A stretch of 9,362 bases of DNA from Candidatus Omnitrophota bacterium (GTDB lineage Bacteria > Omnitrophota > Gorgyraeia > 2-01-FULL-45-10): assembly GCA_030691985.1 (NCBI GenBank), contig JAUYDB010000084.1, positions 1-9,362 of the forward strand, written 5' to 3'. The translations under genes were made by a program, and so were the position numbers. The notes beneath the pieces are model-generated. The model worked only from the letters and a program-made list of their open reading frames with translations, made no database searches and had not been told where the DNA came from. How positions within the stretch are numbered: position 1 is the first letter of the stretch; each line of letters begins with the position of its first letter. Below, piece by piece: positions 6,730 through 9,362 of this stretch.

Positions 6730-7631
6730 TAGGCCTCGATAAGGGTAACAGGCTCGATAAATTTCTTACCGCGAAGTTCTGCGGAAAATTTTCCAGGTCC
6801 TTTATCCAGAAGCTTATAAAAGAAAACGGCGTTCTCGTGAACGGGGCGCCCGCCAAGAGCCATCACAAGATATGCGGCGGTGAATCGATAAAAATTTTCA
6901 TCCCCAAGCCTGTCCAGTCTTCGATAAAGGCCGAAGCAATTCCGCTGGATATCGTATACGAAGACGAGGATCTGGCGGTTATAAACAAACCTCAAGGCAT
7001 GGTCGTTCATCCGGCTCCGGGCAATTACGACGGCACATTGGTGAACGCGCTTCTCTGGCACTGTAAAAACCTCTCAGGCATAGGAGGGGTCCTGAAGCCT
7101 GGGATAGTTCATCGTATAGATAAGGGCACTTCAGGCCTTCTCGTAGTAGCGAAAACAGACCTCGCGCACAAAGAGCTGGCAAAACAGTTCAAGCTGAAGA
7201 CAGTGAAGAAAATATACATTGCCATGGTAAAGGGGATAGTCCAGTTAGATAACGGGATCATAGAGCTTCCCATAGGCAGGTCAACCCGTGACCGGAAGAA
7301 GATGGCCGTGAAATTCGATAATTGTAAAGACGCTGTAACGCAATACAGGGTTTTGGAGAGGTTCGCTGACGCCACGCTTTTGGAAATTATTTTGACTACC
7401 GGGAGGACTCATCAGATAAGAGTCCACATGGCTCATATCGGGCATCCGTTGCTGGGCGACGCGAAATACGGGACGAGAGGCGGCATGGGAAGGACTGCGT
7501 TACATGCCAAGACGCTTGGTTTTACACATCCTGCAACAAAGAAGCGCGTGGAATTTACAAGCGAACTTCCGGAGGATATGCAGAAGCTGATAGCCAGTCA
7601 ATCCTGTGATTCTAATCGCGCATTGGAATAG
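6699..7631 (+). CDS. rluD: RluA/RluD-family 23S rRNA pseudouridine synthase
   Basis: Converts specific uridines in large-subunit rRNA to pseudouridine. The 310-residue protein has an N-terminal S4 RNA-binding domain (about 18-65, beginning GNRLDKFLTA) and then the catalytic domain. INKPQGMVVHP (95-105) and HRIDKGTSG (138-146) are the family signatures, with Asp141 as the catalytic residue. GRTHQIRVHMAHIGHPLLGD (235-254) is the usual C-terminal block. An S4 domain plus this order fits the RluD type, but the exact target uridines cannot be read from sequence, so the symbol is a family-level guess. The ATG at 6699 lies inside lgt and has no clear ribosome binding site. It is preferred over the GTG at 6726 because it preserves the F-x-V strand usually seen before RLD. 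The stop is TAG followed directly by an in-frame TAA. Confidence 0.9.
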   Translation: MEKEDFSFEVIGLDKGNRLDKFLTAKFCGKFSRSFIQKLIKENGVLVNGAPAKSHHKICGGESIKIFIPKPVQSSIKAEAIPLDIVYEDEDLAVINKPQGMVVHPAPGNYDGTLVNALLWHCKNLSGIGGVLKPGIVHRIDKGTSGLLVVAKTDLAHKELAKQFKLKTVKKIYIAMVKGIVQLDNGIIELPIGRSTRDRKKMAVKFDNCKDAVTQYRVLERFADATLLEIILTTGRTHQIRVHMAHIGHPLLGDAKYGTRGGMGRTALHAKTLGFTHPATKKRVEFTSELPEDMQKLIASQSCDSNRALE

Positions 7632-7702
7632 TAAGAGCGTGGTATGAAATCAAAATGTGATAGACTATTTTTCGGCAATCATTAAGGAGAGCTGCTTTTT
7701 TT

Positions 7703-9328
7703 ATGCAGACTGAAAAACGCAGTAACGCAAGATTCGACTTACGCGATATGGACGTGCTCATCACAGGCGTCTCGAAAGACGCATCGGCAAAAGGAAAGAA
7801 TATAAGCGCCAGGGGCATGGGTCTTGAGATAGAGGATGATTCGGGAATAGAGGCTGGCAAGGAAGAGCGCCTCACCTTTAACGTAGTCGGCCCTTACGGC
7901 GCCGTATGTAATGCTGAAATTTCAGGATTAGTAAAGTGGAAAATTCCCGGGGAAAAAACATCTTGCTTTGGCATTCATATCTGTGATTTAAACTCTGAGG
8001 CGCGGGAATTCATTTCACGGTTGACGGCTGAGAAAGAGATCTCCGAAATAAGGAAGCTCGAGCTTGGAGCGCGTAATGCCGAGATAAGGCAGCATGGCGG
8101 TAATGCCCTCAATATTACGCTTGGAATGATAACCGCCGCCATAATGGGCCTGGGGCTGAGCCTTGCGCAGTTAAAGTATATGTATCTCCTGCCGCTGCTA
8201 GTAATCCAGATGGGCTTCGAGCTCTATAAGCTGGAACTTAAACAGATCAGGCGGCTTGGCAGCTACATCAGGTGTTTTATAGAAGAAGAGGTTAAGGATC
8301 TCAAATGGGAGAACCATCTCTATATTTTCCGTTCTCTTTCCCACGCCATTCAGCCCTATAAAGATAAAGATAAATTCTTCACTCTCGGCTATTATTATAC
8401 GGCTGTGTGGTTATCGATGATAGCTCTCGTTTTAGAGTTTACGAACATATCTTTCAGCCAGGACAGACGCAGCGACTTCTGCTATGTGTCGGTATATAGC
8501 ATCATCTGTCTTTACTGGGTCTTTTACAGGATATCCAGGATACGCGAAGAGAGCAGGGATTATGAAGGCGGAGAGCGCGTGGATAAAGACATGTTCAACC
8601 TCTGGCGGCACGTCAGAGACACGGAGGAAGGTTTTTGCAGGTGTAAAGGCCATTTTGACGAACTATTGGAAGCGCTTTGGCAGAGAGACATACCACCCGA
8701 TTTTGGCAGGGAGCGTATGTACAATTCCCGAGAAAATAAAAGCGCCGATAACGGATGCTTCCATCGGAAGAATTGCCCGGCGTTTAAAGTATTTAATAAA
8801 ATAAAGGAGCGGATACAAAAGGGCGACAACGTGCCGCTTCATTCCAATTCATTCTTTCAAATTAAATGGGTGGCGGCCCTATTCACCTTCGGCCTCATTA
8901 CCGCGATACTTTTTGTGGGTAGGCAGGACGTAATGCGATATCTGGAATCGAAGCCTTATTTAGAGCCGTTTATATGGTTTTTTGCTTATTTTTGGCTGTC
9001 TCCGTTCCTTGTTTTGGGCGCTATATTACGGTGCGCGAAGGTGCGGATAAAGAGGGTATATTGGGCTGAAAAGCCGTTTTTTAATGCGGGCAGGGTAGTA
9101 AAGATGGATGACGTAACGCATGATCTTTCGGATGAAGAAGAGGAGCTATTCCCGATGGACTATGTTGAGACCAAATCCGTCGCTTTATTCGCATGGGTTT
9201 TTCACTATGGATGGGACAAGACGTGGGTGCGCGAGAAAGGCATATGGTGCGTCAGCTTCTTCGGCATGACGCTATTTAAAAGAGAGGATATAAAAGATTT
9301 TATATCAGAACGATGGATTGCTGCATGA
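7703..9328 (+). CDS. PilZ-domain polytopic membrane protein of unknown function
   Basis: A 541-residue protein. Residues 1-110 look like a PilZ domain: R6-S-N-A-R10 gives the RxxxR motif, NISARG (33-38) gives the (D/N)xSxxG motif, and GLVKW (75-79) and CFGIHI (88-93) match later strands. The c-di-GMP-contacting residues therefore appear intact. Six hydrophobic segments follow: about 136-153, 160-176, 229-247, 260-277, 388-406 and 422-444. An even number puts the PilZ domain, the loops 177-228 and 278-387, and the C-terminal 97 residues all in the cytoplasm. After helix 2 comes a basic, probably amphipathic stretch with RRLGSYIRCFIEEE (183-196). Loop 278-387 holds C312, C314, H317, C352, H354 and C358. 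The tail contains an acidic DEEEEL run (477-482). GGAGAG (7686-7691), 11 bases upstream and separated by a T-run, supports the start. The PilZ call is fairly firm; the remainder matches no family I can name. Confidence 0.8.
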   Translation: MQTEKRSNARFDLRDMDVLITGVSKDASAKGKNISARGMGLEIEDDSGIEAGKEERLTFNVVGPYGAVCNAEISGLVKWKIPGEKTSCFGIHICDLNSEAREFISRLTAEKEISEIRKLELGARNAEIRQHGGNALNITLGMITAAIMGLGLSLAQLKYMYLLPLLVIQMGFELYKLELKQIRRLGSYIRCFIEEEVKDLKWENHLYIFRSLSHAIQPYKDKDKFFTLGYYYTAVWLSMIALVLEFTNISFSQDRRSDFCYVSVYSIICLYWVFYRISRIREESRDYEGGERVDKDMFNLWRHVRDTEEGFCRCKGHFDELLEALWQRDIPPDFGRERMYNSRENKSADNGCFHRKNCPAFKVFNKIKERIQKGDNVPLHSNSFFQIKWVAALFTFGLITAILFVGRQDVMRYLESKPYLEPFIWFFAYFWLSPFLVLGAILRCAKVRIKRVYWAEKPFFNAGRVVKMDDVTHDLSDEEEELFPMDYVETKSVALFAWVFHYGWDKTWVREKGIWCVSFFGMTLFKREDIKDFISERWIAA

Positions 9329-9341
9329 ATCTTTTAACCTG

Positions 9342-9362
9342 GAAAAGGGGACAGGCATATTT
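9342..9362. repeat. Possible edge of a dispersed GGGGACAGGCA-type repeat
   Basis: The last bases of the window include AAAAGGGGACAGGCATATTT (9343-9362). Words of the form GGGGACAGGCA followed by a T-rich stretch are, from memory, common in intergenic repeats near REP-associated tyrosine (Y1) transposases in many bacteria. Only one partial copy is visible and no transposase is in the window, so this is a weak call. Confidence 0.3.

Noticed and set aside
6726..7631. Alternative GTG start for the rluD-type gene at 6726, overlapping the lgt stop
   Set aside because: It would avoid the long overlap but removes the short strand that normally precedes the RLD of the S4 domain. Neither start has a clear ribosome binding site, so it remains a minor possibility.
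7632..7702. Promoter or terminator in the rluD-pilZ spacer
   Set aside because: No stable stem and no convincing -35/-10 pair; only a ribosome binding site and a T-run before the start. A six-codon frame at 7642 (MKSKCD) is too short to support.
8484..8804. 106-codon + strand frame inside the PilZ protein gene
   Set aside because: It overlaps a better supported frame with clear domain and membrane-helix content, and has no recognisable motif.

Overview
The window is a compact stretch of bacterial chromosome with nine protein genes, all on the + strand. In order they are proC, a YggT-family gene, mtnP, ileS, a TraR/DksA-type zinc-finger gene, lspA, lgt, an RluD-type pseudouridine synthase gene, and a large membrane protein gene that starts with a PilZ domain. 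Base composition looks intermediate (near 50% GC by eye). The proteins are ordinary bacterial housekeeping families. The lysine-rich DksA relative, the ileS-dksA-lspA-lgt-rluD order, the Lgt variant motifs and the repeat-filled spacers suggest a deep-branching, mostly uncultured Gram-negative-like lineage. Omnitrophota or a PVC/Elusimicrobia-type relative is my guess, but it rests on style and gene order, not on a search.

Layout: positions 1-73 hold two related GC-rich hairpins in tandem, the first cut by the window edge. Then come proC (148-960), the YggT-family gene (965-1264) and mtnP (1283-2161), separated by only 4 and 18 bases. The 116-base spacer 2162-2277 contains a striking long hairpin made of tandem 7-base words. 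ileS (2278-5019) follows and is interrupted by one in-frame TAG at 2734-2736. A 56-base spacer, again carrying a 7-base tandem repeat and a short palindrome, leads to the dksA-like gene (5076-5519). lspA overlaps that gene by 4 bases (5516-5953), lgt follows after 8 bases (5962-6729), and the rluD-type gene overlaps lgt by 31 bases (6699-7631). The PilZ membrane protein (7703-9328) ends close to the right edge, where the last bases resemble a dispersed repeat. No tRNA, rRNA, CRISPR array, transposase or convincing terminator was seen.

The spacing suggests one or a few co-transcribed units. lspA and lgt are two of the three enzymes of lipoprotein maturation (signal peptidase II and diacylglyceryl transferase). 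ileS and the rluD-type gene serve translation, proC and mtnP serve amino acid and methylthioadenosine metabolism, and the DksA relative probably acts on RNA polymerase. The PilZ protein is the only gene without a recognisable job and is the best candidate for undescribed biology.

The observations most worth following are: (1) the lone in-frame TAG in an otherwise intact ileS, at a position where the family normally has tyrosine; (2) the heptamer-built hairpin in front of ileS, with a smaller heptamer repeat after it; and (3) the six-helix PilZ protein with a Cys/His cluster in a predicted cytoplasmic loop.
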